From positions 1 through 64,000 of the forward strand of contig JALHIN010000009.1 of the NCBI GenBank assembly GCA_022839995.1: a stretch of 64,000 nucleotides of DNA, read 5' to 3'. The DNA comes from 79-D21 sp022839995. Lineage in GTDB: Bacteria > Synergistota > Synergistia > Synergistales > 79-D21. The notes below the pieces were generated by a model. That model had not been told where the DNA came from and did not search any database. It worked only from the letters and a program-made list of their open reading frames with translations. The translations under genes and the position numbers were made by a program. Below are positions 34,414 through 42,764 of this stretch, piece by piece (position 1 is the first letter of the stretch; each line of letters opens with the position of its first letter).

Positions 34414-35964
34414 CTATTTCCTTTTCAGCTGCCTGACCACGTCGATGACGGTCCCGTCCCGCCACTCGATGACGCCGATGATCCGGTCCTCCGTTTCGAC
34501 GGGGTCCGTGGGGCCGCACATCTCGTGGGCCCTGGCGATGAGTTCGTCCATGGAAACGAGGGGGACGTTCCCCGCCGCCTGGCAGGCGTCGATGAGGTCC
34601 TTGCGGCGCGGGTTGATGGTCACGCCGTATTCCGTGACCAGGGCGTCCACCACCTCTCCGGGCGTCGTGACGGAGTAGACCTGGTCGACGACGCACGGGA
34701 TTCGGCCGCGCAGCAGGGGTTGGCTGATGATGGTGAGCTTGGCCCCCGCCGCCGTGTCCTGGTGTCCCCCGATCCCGTGCAGCAGGGCCCCGTCGGCCTC
34801 CGTGTTGACGTTGACGTTGAAGTCCCGGTCCATTTCGGTCGCGCCGAGGATGACCACGTCGAGCATGTTGACGGCGGTCCCGGCGTTCCACGGATTGGCG
34901 TACCAGTCGGCCGAGATCTCGATGTGGTTGGGGTTCTCGGAGATGGACTTCACGGCCTCCAGGTCGAAGGACTGAACGTCCATGAGTTTTTCGACGTAAC
35001 CTTCCTTCAGCAGGTCCACGAAGTAGCCGGTGATTCCCCCGAGCCCGAAGCTTCCACGGATCCCCCGTTTCTTCATGGCCTCTTTCATGTACGCCGTGAC
35101 GGCCAGCGAGATCCCGCCGGCCCCGGTCTGGAAGCTGATGCCGTCCTTGAAGTAGGGACTGGCTTCGATCAGTCGCGAGGCGTACTTGGAAATCAGGAGG
35201 CGCAGGGGGTCCCGGGTGATCCGGGTCGTGCCGGAAACGATACCTGCAGGATCGCCGATGCTTTCCATCGTGGTCACGATGTCGACGTAGAATTGCGGGA
35301 TGGAAACGGGAGCCGCCGGGAAAGGCACGACGTTGTCCGTAACGGCTACGACGACGTCTGCGTACATCGCGTCCGTGAAGGCGTAGCCCAGGGAGCCGCA
35401 GGAAGACTTGCCCTGGGAGCCGCAAATGTTGCCGTACGCGTCGGCGGTCGGAGCGGCGATGAATGCCACGTCGATTTTCACGTCCCCGGAAACGACGGCC
35501 CTGGGGCGGCCGCCGTGGCTTCGAAGGACCACCGGGACGTCCATGCCGCCTTCCGAGACCATCTGCCCGATGGGTCCGTTGACCGAGCCCATGATCCGCC
35601 GGATGACCCCGCTTTTGATGTGTTCGATCAGCTTCTTGTGGACGCCGAAGAGCGCGGTCGGGAACAGGGTCAGGTCCCGGATCCCCATTTCGGCGCATGC
35701 GTCGATGACGGCGTTGACCACGTAGTCCCCGTTTCGGAGGTGGTGGTGGAACGATACCGTCATGCCGCTCTTCAGCCCGGAGGCGGCGATTGCGGCCTTG
35801 AGGTCCGGGACGAGCTTGCTGGTCCGGTCGCTGAAGGTCGCGCGAAGCTTGGGACCGGCCCTGTTCCCCTCGGGTTTTCGGGCATTCGCTCCCATGAAGG
35901 GCTGGGTCTTGCCGTATCCCTCGATGAATTCCGGAATTTCGCGTCCAAGGATGTTCTTAGGCAT
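34414..35964 (-). CDS. citF: Citrate lyase alpha subunit (citrate CoA-transferase)
   Basis: 516 residues, the normal CitF length. Conserved stretches include GMTVSFHHHLRNGDYVVNAV, PTADAYGNICG, SIGDPAGIVSGTTRITRDP and FQTGAGGISLAVTAYMK. It swaps acetyl-S-ACP for citryl-S-ACP on CitD; CitE then splits off oxaloacetate. The three subunits are encoded in the order D-E-F. The start overlaps the citE stop by eight bases, and GGAGGG lies upstream. Genes for the lyase ligase and prosthetic-group synthesis (citC, citX, citG) are not in the window. Confidence 0.97.
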   Translation of the reverse strand: MPKNILGREIPEFIEGYGKTQPFMGANARKPEGNRAGPKLRATFSDRTSKLVPDLKAAIAASGLKSGMTVSFHHHLRNGDYVVNAVIDACAEMGIRDLTLFPTALFGVHKKLIEHIKSGVIRRIMGSVNGPIGQMVSEGGMDVPVVLRSHGGRPRAVVSGDVKIDVAFIAAPTADAYGNICGSQGKSSCGSLGYAFTDAMYADVVVAVTDNVVPFPAAPVSIPQFYVDIVTTMESIGDPAGIVSGTTRITRDPLRLLISKYASRLIEASPYFKDGISFQTGAGGISLAVTAYMKEAMKKRGIRGSFGLGGITGYFVDLLKEGYVEKLMDVQSFDLEAVKSISENPNHIEISADWYANPWNAGTAVNMLDVVILGATEMDRDFNVNVNTEADGALLHGIGGHQDTAAGAKLTIISQPLLRGRIPCVVDQVYSVTTPGEVVDALVTEYGVTINPRRKDLIDACQAAGNVPLVSMDELIARAHEMCGPTDPVETEDRIIGVIEWRDGTVIDVVRQLKRK

Positions 35965-36844
35965 GCTGGGTTCCCTCCTCCAGGAGACCTGCCCGGGTGA
36001 GAGTGAAAAGCGCCCGCTTCACCACGGGGGCATCCACCATACGCCCGTCCACCTGAACGGCACCCAGTCCGCGTTCGGCGGCTTCCTTCGCAGCCGCGAC
36101 GATTTTCCGGGCCCTCTCGATTTCCTGCTCGGTCGGGGTGAAGACCTCGTGGATGATCGGGATCTGGTTCGGGTGGATCACGCTCTTTCCGTCAAAACCG
36201 AGCTGCTTGATGAACTCGGTTTCCCGCTTCAGTCCCTCGTCGTCGGTGATCCGGGGGAAGACCGTGTCCAGCGCGTCGACCCCGGCCGCGCGGGCTGCCA
36301 CGATCACCGATTTGCGAATCCCTTCCAGCTCGGTCCCCTCGGGGGAGCGGTTGGTCCTCAGGTCGGCCGTCAGGTCCTCGCCGCCCGGGATGACTGCCGC
36401 AACCCGCGGGGAGGCGGTGGCGATGTCGTAGGTGTTGAAGATCCCCTTCGCGGTTTCGAGCAGGCAGAAGATCTTCGTCCGACCCACCGGGATTCCCGCT
36501 TTCTCCTCGATCTCGGAGAGAGCTTCGTCGAGCCGTTTCACGGTGGCGGCGTCGTCCACCTTCGGTACACGGACGCCGTCCAGCCTGCCCAGGGGGACCA
36601 GCGCTTCGAGGTCCTCCCGCCAGTATTCGGTATCCAGCCCGTTGATCCGGACCGTAACCTCGCAGGAACCGAACTCCCCGCGCTTCAGGACGTCCCTCAC
36701 GAGGATACGGGCCGCGTCCTTTTCGCGGACCGCGACGGCATCTTCCAGGTCCAGGATCAGTCCGTCGGGTGCGAAAAGGTGTCCCCGCATCAGCATGTTG
36801 GGATTGTTGCCCGGAAGGTAGAGCATCGTCCTGCGCAGCCTCAT
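35957..36844 (-). CDS. citE: Citrate lyase beta subunit
   Basis: 295 residues of the HpcH/HpaI aldolase fold. Motifs include RTMLYLPGNNPNML, DGLILDLEDAVAVREKD (metal ligands), VRINGLDTEYWREDL, VIPGGEDLTADLRTNR and KSVIHPNQIPIIH. It cleaves citryl-S-ACP to oxaloacetate and acetyl-S-ACP. The ATG overlaps the citD stop (ATGA) and the stop overlaps citF, as expected for a stoichiometric complex. Confidence 0.97.
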   Translation of the reverse strand: MRLRRTMLYLPGNNPNMLMRGHLFAPDGLILDLEDAVAVREKDAARILVRDVLKRGEFGSCEVTVRINGLDTEYWREDLEALVPLGRLDGVRVPKVDDAATVKRLDEALSEIEEKAGIPVGRTKIFCLLETAKGIFNTYDIATASPRVAAVIPGGEDLTADLRTNRSPEGTELEGIRKSVIVAARAAGVDALDTVFPRITDDEGLKRETEFIKQLGFDGKSVIHPNQIPIIHEVFTPTEQEIERARKIVAAAKEAAERGLGAVQVDGRMVDAPVVKRALFTLTRAGLLEEGTQHA

Positions 36845-37116
36845 GCCTGATCCCCCCCTTCCTTCAGCCTGGCGACGGCAGCTTCGACCCGGGCCTTCAG
36901 GACGAGGTCCAGGGCCCCGTTGTCCTGGACGCTGACGGTCAGGTCCCGGATCCCGAGCGTTTCCAGCGTTTCGCGGACGGCCTTTTCCATGGCCCTGGAG
37001 AACCTGGCCACGCTCGCCCCGGCCAGGTTCAGGGAAATCCCCTTTCCCGGCTCTGCTTCGGAAACCGTGACAAGGCAGTCCATGGACTCCACGGTTCCGG
37101 CCTGTGCGGTTTTCAT
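36841..37116 (-). CDS. citD: Citrate lyase acyl carrier protein (gamma subunit)
   Basis: 91 residues. The N terminus QAGTVESMDCLVTV corresponds to the CitD prosthetic-group site; Ser11 would carry phosphoribosyl-dephospho-CoA. GAAGGAGG lies nine bases before the ATG. It carries the acetyl and citryl groups between CitF and CitE. A strong hairpin precedes it in the transcript. Confidence 0.95.
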   Translation of the reverse strand: MKTAQAGTVESMDCLVTVSEAEPGKGISLNLAGASVARFSRAMEKAVRETLETLGIRDLTVSVQDNGALDLVLKARVEAAVARLKEGGDQA

Positions 37117-37156
37117 GGTTGCAACCTCCTTCGCGTTTTCGTTCTTCGATGCGAAA

Positions 37157-37183
37157 GGGGCCCACCGCGGCGCAGTGGGCCCC
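37157..37183 (-). other. Intercistronic hairpin between isocitrate dehydrogenase and citD
   Basis: GGGGCCCAC and GTGGGCCCC form a perfect 9-bp stem around nine bases, with a short TTT on the minus-strand 3' side. It can be a partial terminator or an RNA-processing and stability element that sets citD-E-F levels apart from those of the upstream genes. Confidence 0.55.
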
Positions 37184-37205
37184 CTGCGGGTCCGTGGGGC
37201 GGTTC

Positions 37206-38456
37206 CTAGTTGGGCAGGTGCTCCCAGGCGCACATCTCCTTGGCTTTCGCGGAGATCTCGGCGTCGTACTTGTCGTAGTCCGGGAGGAGCTTGCGGGCGA
37301 TGGCGCGGGCCATGTCGAGGGTCGAGACGGCCTTCTTCTCCCAGTCAGGATCGCCGTTGTCGCGGAACACGTCGTAGGTCAGGTCCTTGCCTTCGACCAG
37401 GACGGCGCTGATGGCGGCCTCGAGCTTCCGGGCGGCCTCTTCGAGGCCGAGGTACTCGAGCATCATGGTGGCTGCGTTCAGCAGGCCGCAGGGGTTGATC
37501 TTGTACTGGTGGGCGTACTTCGGCACGGAACCGTGGCTGGGTTCGAACAGCGCGAAGTCCTTCCCGATGTTGCCGCTGGGTGCGAATCCCATGCCGCCCA
37601 CGAGCTGGCTCGCCTCGTCGGAGAGGATGTCCCCGAACACGTTCGGCGTGACGATCACCTGGTAGTCCTGCGGGTTCTTGATCAGCCACATGGCGGTGGC
37701 GTCGGCGTTCTCGTCGATGGCCTGGATGTCGGGGTATTCCTTCGCCATGTTCAGGAAGATCTCCTTGAACATGCCGTCGGTGGCACGGATGACGTTGGCC
37801 TTCGTGGCGCAGACGACCTTGGTCCGGCCGGTCGCCTTGGCGTACTCGAAGGCGGCCCGGATGATTCGCTCGCAACCTTCCTTGGAGAAGACCTTCCAGG
37901 AGACGGCAACCTCTTCTTTGTCCTTGAACCGGGCCATGCCGGGATGCATGTCGAAGTGTTCCTTCGGGGTAGGCCTGAACTCAACGGCGGCGTAAAGGTC
38001 TTCGGTGTTCTCACGGAACATAACGATGTCGATCTTCGGGTCGCCCTTCAGGGGGCAGGAGATGCCCGGCATCGACTTCGCGGGGCGCAGGTTGATGTAA
38101 AGGTCGAACAGCTGGCGCATCTGCAGGATGGCGGACTTGAATCCCTTCACGCCGGCCTTGGAGGTGATGGCGGCCATGAGGGCGGCGTCGCTCTCGCGAA
38201 GGATCTGCTTCGTTTCTTCCGGCACCGTGTTGCGCCGCGGGTCGCCTTCGGGGTATTCCTGGCAGGATTTGGCCCACATGCACCAGCCCATGTCGGCCCG
38301 CACCCAGTCGATCGGCAGACCGAAGGCCTTGTCCATGGCCTGCAGGACGATCATGGCGCCTTCCATGACGTCGAAGCCGGCGTCGTCACCGGGGATGTAG
38401 GCGACCTTGTAGCGGGGCTTTGTCTCTTTCACTCTCAGAACGTTGCGGATATCCAT
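37206..38456 (-). CDS. icd: Isocitrate dehydrogenase, probably NADP-dependent
   Basis: 416 residues of the isocitrate/isopropylmalate dehydrogenase family. MFRENTEDLYAAVEF (RENTED, as in isocitrate dehydrogenases; RENTEG marks homoisocitrate and isopropylmalate enzymes) and FGDILSDEASQLVGGMG are the metal and substrate regions. SVPKYAHQ carries Lys-Tyr at the place where E. coli Icd uses Lys344-Tyr345 to bind NADP; NAD enzymes have Asp-Ile there. The substrate-helix segment GFKSAILQMRQ keeps the serine but not the neighbouring Asn of E. coli Icd, so the enzyme is divergent. It converts isocitrate to 2-oxoglutarate and CO2, or the reverse. Its neighbours are two aconitase-type pairs and citrate lyase. 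Confidence 0.85.
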   Translation of the reverse strand: MDIRNVLRVKETKPRYKVAYIPGDDAGFDVMEGAMIVLQAMDKAFGLPIDWVRADMGWCMWAKSCQEYPEGDPRRNTVPEETKQILRESDAALMAAITSKAGVKGFKSAILQMRQLFDLYINLRPAKSMPGISCPLKGDPKIDIVMFRENTEDLYAAVEFRPTPKEHFDMHPGMARFKDKEEVAVSWKVFSKEGCERIIRAAFEYAKATGRTKVVCATKANVIRATDGMFKEIFLNMAKEYPDIQAIDENADATAMWLIKNPQDYQVIVTPNVFGDILSDEASQLVGGMGFAPSGNIGKDFALFEPSHGSVPKYAHQYKINPCGLLNAATMMLEYLGLEEAARKLEAAISAVLVEGKDLTYDVFRDNGDPDWEKKAVSTLDMARAIARKLLPDYDKYDAEISAKAKEMCAWEHLPN

Positions 38457-38491
38457 ACGGGTTTACCCTCCCTTGATTGTGTTTTTCGAGT

Positions 38492-38519
38492 CGGGTGCGG
38501 GAAACTTGCCCCGCGCCCG
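38492..38519 (-). other. Intercistronic hairpin before isocitrate dehydrogenase
   Basis: CGGG(T)GCGGG and CCCGC(G)CCCG form a stem of nine pairs with one mismatch around an A-rich loop, between the small-subunit stop and the dehydrogenase start. No T-run follows, so it looks like an RNA stability or processing element. Confidence 0.4.
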
Positions 38520-38522
38520 TTG

Positions 38523-39023
38523 TTACTTGGAGATTCCGAGGGATTTCTTCACGTGCGGGATCAGCCCGCCGTCCTCGATGAGTCCCCGGACGAATTCGGG
38601 GTAGGGCGGGAACTTGAAGACCTTCCCGTCGGCGGTCCGGATTTCGCTCGCATCGAAATCGACCTCTACCGTTTCCCCCGCGTTGATCGCGTCGACGGCC
38701 TCGGGGGAAACGATGATCGGAAGCCCCTCGTTCAGGCAGTTGCGGTAGTAGATCCGTGCGAAGCCCTTGGCGATGATGGCGCCGATGCCCCGCTCCTTCA
38801 GGCAGGTGACGGCCTGCTCCCGGCTGGAACCGCATCCCCAGTTCTTTCCTGCGACGATGATGTCCCCTGCCTGGGCGTTTTTCGTGAATTCCGGATCCAG
38901 GTCTTCCAGGGCGACCTTGGCCATCTCGGCGCGATCCTTGATCGTGTAGGTGTACTTCCCGGCGAAGATGACGTCCGTATTCACGTCATCCCCGTATTTC
39001 CAGACCTTTCCCTGGATTTTCAT
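38523..39023 (-). CDS. Aconitase/isopropylmalate-isomerase family small subunit (pair 1)
   Basis: 166 residues of the LeuD-like swivel domain. GDDVNTDVIFAGKYTYT carries the substrate-selecting loop; GKNWGCGSSREQAV is the conserved GSSRE motif and FARIYYRNCLNEGLP follows. In this family the residues after GKY or ARY select the substrate; here they are TYT, unlike YLVM of isopropylmalate isomerases or YLRT of archaeal homoaconitases. It starts two bases after its large subunit. Together they would form a 4Fe-4S hydro-lyase. Confidence 0.88.
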   Translation of the reverse strand: MKIQGKVWKYGDDVNTDVIFAGKYTYTIKDRAEMAKVALEDLDPEFTKNAQAGDIIVAGKNWGCGSSREQAVTCLKERGIGAIIAKGFARIYYRNCLNEGLPIIVSPEAVDAINAGETVEVDFDASEIRTADGKVFKFPPYPEFVRGLIEDGGLIPHVKKSLGISK

Positions 39024-39025
39024 GG

Positions 39026-40282
39026 TTACAGCACCTCCCGCGGGTCGGCGATCTCGCCCTTCAGGGCGGAGGCGGCGACGGTCATGGGGCTCGCCAGGTA
39101 GATGAAGCTGTCCTTGTTCCCCATGCGTCCCTTGAAGTTGCGGTTGGCAGTCGAAATGCAGGCTTCACCCGGGGCGAGGATTCCCTCGTGGTTGCCCATG
39201 CAGGGGCCGCAGCCGGGGTTCGTGATGACGCACCCGGCGTCGAGGAAGATTTCGAGCAGGCCCTCGTCGAGCGCCTGGCGGTAGACCCTCCAGGATGCGG
39301 GGATCACGATGGTCCGGACGGCCACTTCCTTGCCTTTCAGGATGTCCGCGGCCAGGCGCAGGTCCTCGATCCGGGCGTTGGTGCAGCTGCCCAGGAAAGC
39401 CTGGTGGATCTTCGTTCCCTTCACTTCTTCGATGGGAGCGTAGTTATCGACGGTGTGAGGTTTCGCCACGCAGGGAACCAGTTCGCCGAGGTCGTAGGTC
39501 AGCTCCTTGGCGTAGACGGCATCCTCGTCTGCCCAGATCGCTTCCCACTCGTTCGTCTTTTCGATGCCCCTGATGGCGTCCAGGACCTTCTGGTCGGGCG
39601 GGCACACGGCGTTCTTCGCACCCATCTCGATCCCCATGTTGCAGAGGGTCATCCTCTCCGCCAGGGTCATCTCGGAAATCGCCGGGCCGTGGAACTCGAC
39701 GGACATGTAGTCCGCGCCGTCGGCCTTGATGTCGCCGATGATCTTCAGGATCAGGTCCTTCGCGGACACGCCCTTGTTGAACTTGCCCTTCACCGTGATC
39801 TTCAGGGATTCGGGCACCCTGAACCAGATCTTGCCGGTGGCCCAGGCAGCCGCCATCTCGCTCCGGCCGATTCCCGTCGAGAAGGCCCCGTAGGCCCCGT
39901 AGGTGCACGTGTGGCTGTCGCTGCCGATGATGATGAGACCCGGCAAGGCGAAGCCCTCCTCGCACATCTTCTGGTGGCAGACGCCTCCCTTGCTGGTGAC
40001 GTCGTAGAAGTGGGGGATGCCCTGTTCTTCCACGAATTCCCGGATCTCCTTGTGGTTGACGGCGTGTTCGTCGGTCGGTGCAGGGATCGCGTGGTCCAGG
40101 ATGAAGACCAGGTGATCCGGCTTCCAGACCTTCGGAACGCCGATCTTCCTGAAGGTCTTTGCGATCGGGGCGGCATTGTCGTGGCTCATGCAGAAATGGG
40201 GTTCGACCGTGACCACGTCTCCCGCCTTGACCGCGTAACCCGCTGCCTTGCCGAGAACCTTCTCAGCGAACGTCATGCCCAT
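39026..40282 (-). CDS. Aconitase/isopropylmalate-isomerase family large subunit (pair 1)
   Basis: 418 residues, the short homoaconitase/LeuC2 type. The 4Fe-4S ligands are in LGSCTNARIEDL and NPGCGPCMGN. IIGSDSHTCTYGAYGAFSTG, VCHQKMCEEG and ACISTANRNFKGRMG are the other conserved active-site stretches, all intact. It is the more orthodox of the two pairs and the better candidate for citrate/isocitrate isomerisation with the adjacent isocitrate dehydrogenase; that choice is inference. It starts 15 bases after the pair 2 small-subunit gene. Confidence 0.9.
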   Translation of the reverse strand: MGMTFAEKVLGKAAGYAVKAGDVVTVEPHFCMSHDNAAPIAKTFRKIGVPKVWKPDHLVFILDHAIPAPTDEHAVNHKEIREFVEEQGIPHFYDVTSKGGVCHQKMCEEGFALPGLIIIGSDSHTCTYGAYGAFSTGIGRSEMAAAWATGKIWFRVPESLKITVKGKFNKGVSAKDLILKIIGDIKADGADYMSVEFHGPAISEMTLAERMTLCNMGIEMGAKNAVCPPDQKVLDAIRGIEKTNEWEAIWADEDAVYAKELTYDLGELVPCVAKPHTVDNYAPIEEVKGTKIHQAFLGSCTNARIEDLRLAADILKGKEVAVRTIVIPASWRVYRQALDEGLLEIFLDAGCVITNPGCGPCMGNHEGILAPGEACISTANRNFKGRMGNKDSFIYLASPMTVAASALKGEIADPREVL

Positions 40283-40297
40283 GAGTCCTTCCCCTCC

Positions 40298-40825
40298 CTA
40301 CTTCTTGGCCGCCTGGGCCTTGAGGTACTCGATCAGGCCTCCGCTGGCCATGATGTCTTTCTCGAGGTCCGTGACCGCATCCCCGTGGAAGGTATGGCCG
40401 TTGGTCAGGTCCTTGATCTCGCCGGTGGAGATGTTCACTTCCAGTTCATCCCCGTCCTGGATCTTGCCTTCCTTGATCGCGTCGCTCAACCCCTTGACGA
40501 AGAGCACGGGGTAACCGTTGTTGATGGCGTTGCGGTAGTAGATCCGGGCGAAGGATTCCGCCAGGACGACGGGGATCCCCAGCTCCTTGAGGCAGTAGAC
40601 CGCGTGCTCGCGGCTGGAGCCGGTTCCGAAATTTCTGCCGGCTACGACGAAGTCGCCGGGCTTGGCCTCCTTGGCAAACTTTTCCTTGCCGGGGTAGTAC
40701 TCGAAGGAGTACTGGGCCATCTTCTTCGGGTCGGTTTCGGCCAGGTACTTGTTGTGGTAGATCAGGTCCGTATCGACGTCGTCGGTGAAGACCCAGGCCT
40801 TTCCGCGCAGGACGTTCTGTTCCAT
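40298..40825 (-). CDS. Aconitase/isopropylmalate-isomerase family small subunit (pair 2)
   Basis: 175 residues. DDVDTDLIYHNKYLAETDP carries the specificity loop (YLAE), different from that of pair 1. GRNFGTGSSREHAVYCLKE and FARIYYRNAINNGYP are conserved. It starts 30 bases after its large-subunit gene, with AAGGAGG upstream of the ATG. The different loop suggests that the two pairs do not have the same substrate. Confidence 0.88.
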   Translation of the reverse strand: MEQNVLRGKAWVFTDDVDTDLIYHNKYLAETDPKKMAQYSFEYYPGKEKFAKEAKPGDFVVAGRNFGTGSSREHAVYCLKELGIPVVLAESFARIYYRNAINNGYPVLFVKGLSDAIKEGKIQDGDELEVNISTGEIKDLTNGHTFHGDAVTDLEKDIMASGGLIEYLKAQAAKK

Positions 40826-40855
40826 GGTCTGTCCCTCCTTAAAAAACCAGTCGGC

Positions 40856-42133
40856 CTATTTCAGGATGTCCCGCGGGTCGGTGAGAACGCCTTTCACCGC
40901 GGAGGCCATCGCCGTCATGGGGCTCACGAGGTAGGTGTGGCTTCCCTTGCCCACCTTGCCGATGAAGTTCCTGTTCGTGGTGGAAACGCCCACGTCGCCG
41001 CCCGGGAGCACACCGTAGTGCTCCGCCGTGCAGAGGCTGCAGGTCGGGTTCGTGAAGATGATCCCGGCTTCCAGGAATTTCTGGATGAAGCCGGCTTCCG
41101 CGCACTGCTTCATGACTTCCCGGGTGCTCGGGGTGATGATCGTCCGGACGCTGTCGCTGACCTGGAAATTCGCGGCTTTCAGGACTTCGAAGGCCGCCGC
41201 GATGTCCTCGAACCGGCCGTTGGAGCAGGACCCGATGTGGACCTGGTCGATGTGCGCTCCGGCGGCTTCCCGGACGGTCTTCACGTTGTCCGGCGCGTCG
41301 GGGCAGGAGGCCATCGGTTCGAGCTTGGAAACGTCGAAGTGAAGGTCGTCGCTGTAAACGGCGTCCGGGTCGGCCTTCAGCGCCTGCACGCGGTCCAGGA
41401 CCTCCGTTCCGGCCCGCTTGACCAGCCAGTCAAGGACTTCACCGTTCGGCATGATGAGCCCCACCTTGCCGCTCATCTCCGTGACCATGGAGCACAGGGT
41501 GATCCGGTCCGCGAGGGAGCTCTTTTCGATGGTTTCACCGTAGAACTCGACGGCCTTGAAAAACATTCCGTCGGCTCCCAGCTTGCCCACGAGGAACGTG
41601 AGGAAGTCCCTCATGCAGACCCCCCGGGCGAAGGACCCGTTGACCGTGATCTTCATCGTTTCCGGAACGCGGAACCACAGTGTCCCGTTGATCCAGGAGG
41701 CCACGATGTCGGTGTTGCCGACGCCTGTCGCAAAGGCCCCGACGCCCCCAAGGAGGTTCATGTGGCTGTCCGTGCCCAGGATGACGTCCCCCGGCTTCAC
41801 GAGACCGTTCTCGAGGAGGACGTGCTGGCCGATTCCCCAGTTGACGTCGAACACTTTCGTGATTCCCTGGCGCTTTGCGAAATCACGGATGATCTTCTGG
41901 TTGTTGGCGACTTTTTCCGCGTGGGCCGGGGCCTGTAGGTCGAAGGTGAAGGCGATCTTTTCCGGATCCCAGACCTTCCCCTTGTCGGTCACCTCGTCGA
42001 ACTGAAGGACGCAGTTGGGGCCCCCGAAATCCCGGGCCGTTGAAAGGTCGATCTTGCACCAGACCCGGTCGCCTACCTGGACCTCCTTGCCGGAAGCCCG
42101 CTGGATGATCTTTTGGATCATCGTCTTGCCCAT
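40856..42133 (-). CDS. Aconitase/isopropylmalate-isomerase family large subunit (pair 2), divergent
   Basis: 425 residues. The cluster ligands are kept in IGSCSNGRFEDI and NPTCSLCTAEHYG, and GTDSHMNLLGGVGAFATGVG and VSTTNRNFIGKVG are recognisable. Other parts differ from pair 1: the segment KIDLSTARDFGGPNCV replaces the usual HD-containing stretch near the N terminus, and the second cluster motif is TCSLC instead of GCGPC. It is a functional-looking hydro-lyase of uncertain substrate. GGGAGGTG lies seven bases before the ATG. Confidence 0.87.
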   Translation of the reverse strand: MGKTMIQKIIQRASGKEVQVGDRVWCKIDLSTARDFGGPNCVLQFDEVTDKGKVWDPEKIAFTFDLQAPAHAEKVANNQKIIRDFAKRQGITKVFDVNWGIGQHVLLENGLVKPGDVILGTDSHMNLLGGVGAFATGVGNTDIVASWINGTLWFRVPETMKITVNGSFARGVCMRDFLTFLVGKLGADGMFFKAVEFYGETIEKSSLADRITLCSMVTEMSGKVGLIMPNGEVLDWLVKRAGTEVLDRVQALKADPDAVYSDDLHFDVSKLEPMASCPDAPDNVKTVREAAGAHIDQVHIGSCSNGRFEDIAAAFEVLKAANFQVSDSVRTIITPSTREVMKQCAEAGFIQKFLEAGIIFTNPTCSLCTAEHYGVLPGGDVGVSTTNRNFIGKVGKGSHTYLVSPMTAMASAVKGVLTDPRDILK

Positions 42134-42169
42134 GGAGTTGCACCTCCCGTAAAAATATGGTGAAACAGT

Positions 42170-42727
42170 TTACTTCATGCCCAGGAACGACTTGATGGTC
42201 TCGAAGTTCACGAAATCCGCCTTGTTGACTACCACGCCCTCCGGGCTCCGAAGGGTTCCATCCCCTTCGTGGGCGTGGTTGGCGATGATGTGGGCGATCT
42301 TGCTGGAAACGCCGTTGCGCATGGCCAGCACGGTGCCGGAGAAGGGATGGCGGAGGTCCTTGCCGAGCTGGGACTTGACCGTCGAGCCTTCCGGGTTTTT
42401 CTCGTATTCCACGAGCTTGCCCACGTCGTGAAGGATCGCCCCGGCGATCAGGTCGTCATGGTTCAGCTGGAAGCCCCCCTCGTCCTTGTAGAGGGCGTTG
42501 AATTCCTCGAAGACCCTCTTGCAAACGCGGGTGACCCCCCGGGTGTGAGTGAGGTACGAAGCCGGGCAGTTGGGGATCAGGAGCGTGAAGGGGATCCTGG
42601 CCATGTCCTCCGGCTCCCAGCCGCCGGTTTTCAGGGCATCCACGTACGTGTCGATGACCTGCTCACGCAGCGTCGGATCGGTGATCCAGTTGATTTCCGG
42701 CAGCAGTTCCACGATTTTCTCTCTCAT
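42170..42727 (-). CDS. HD-domain phosphohydrolase-like protein
   Basis: 185 residues. The HD-domain ligands are present: His61 in LTHTRGVTRVCKRV, His100-Asp101 in GAILHDVGKLVEY, His127 in LRHPFSG and His151 in IANHAHEGDG. Such domains hydrolyse phosphate esters of nucleotides or related compounds. It is the first gene after the regulator and lies 36 bases before the pair 2 large subunit. An enzyme of this kind is not part of any known citrate pathway, so its job here is open. Confidence 0.85.
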   Translation of the reverse strand: MREKIVELLPEINWITDPTLREQVIDTYVDALKTGGWEPEDMARIPFTLLIPNCPASYLTHTRGVTRVCKRVFEEFNALYKDEGGFQLNHDDLIAGAILHDVGKLVEYEKNPEGSTVKSQLGKDLRHPFSGTVLAMRNGVSSKIAHIIANHAHEGDGTLRSPEGVVVNKADFVNFETIKSFLGMK

Positions 42728-42764
42728 GTTTCTTCCCTCCCGTGACTTGGTTTGGTTCGACAGA

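Noticed and set aside
33634..36000. Long plus-strand open frame across lgt-like, CPBP and citF regions
   Set aside because: It crosses three genes with clear family matches in other frames and contains no domain of its own.
39188..41938. Very long open frame (about 916 codons) on the plus strand
   Set aside because: It is antisense to the hydro-lyase genes, whose motifs are intact; its translation is low in complexity, rich in Asp/Val/Gly and has no ribosome-binding site or domain. GC-rich codon usage explains it.
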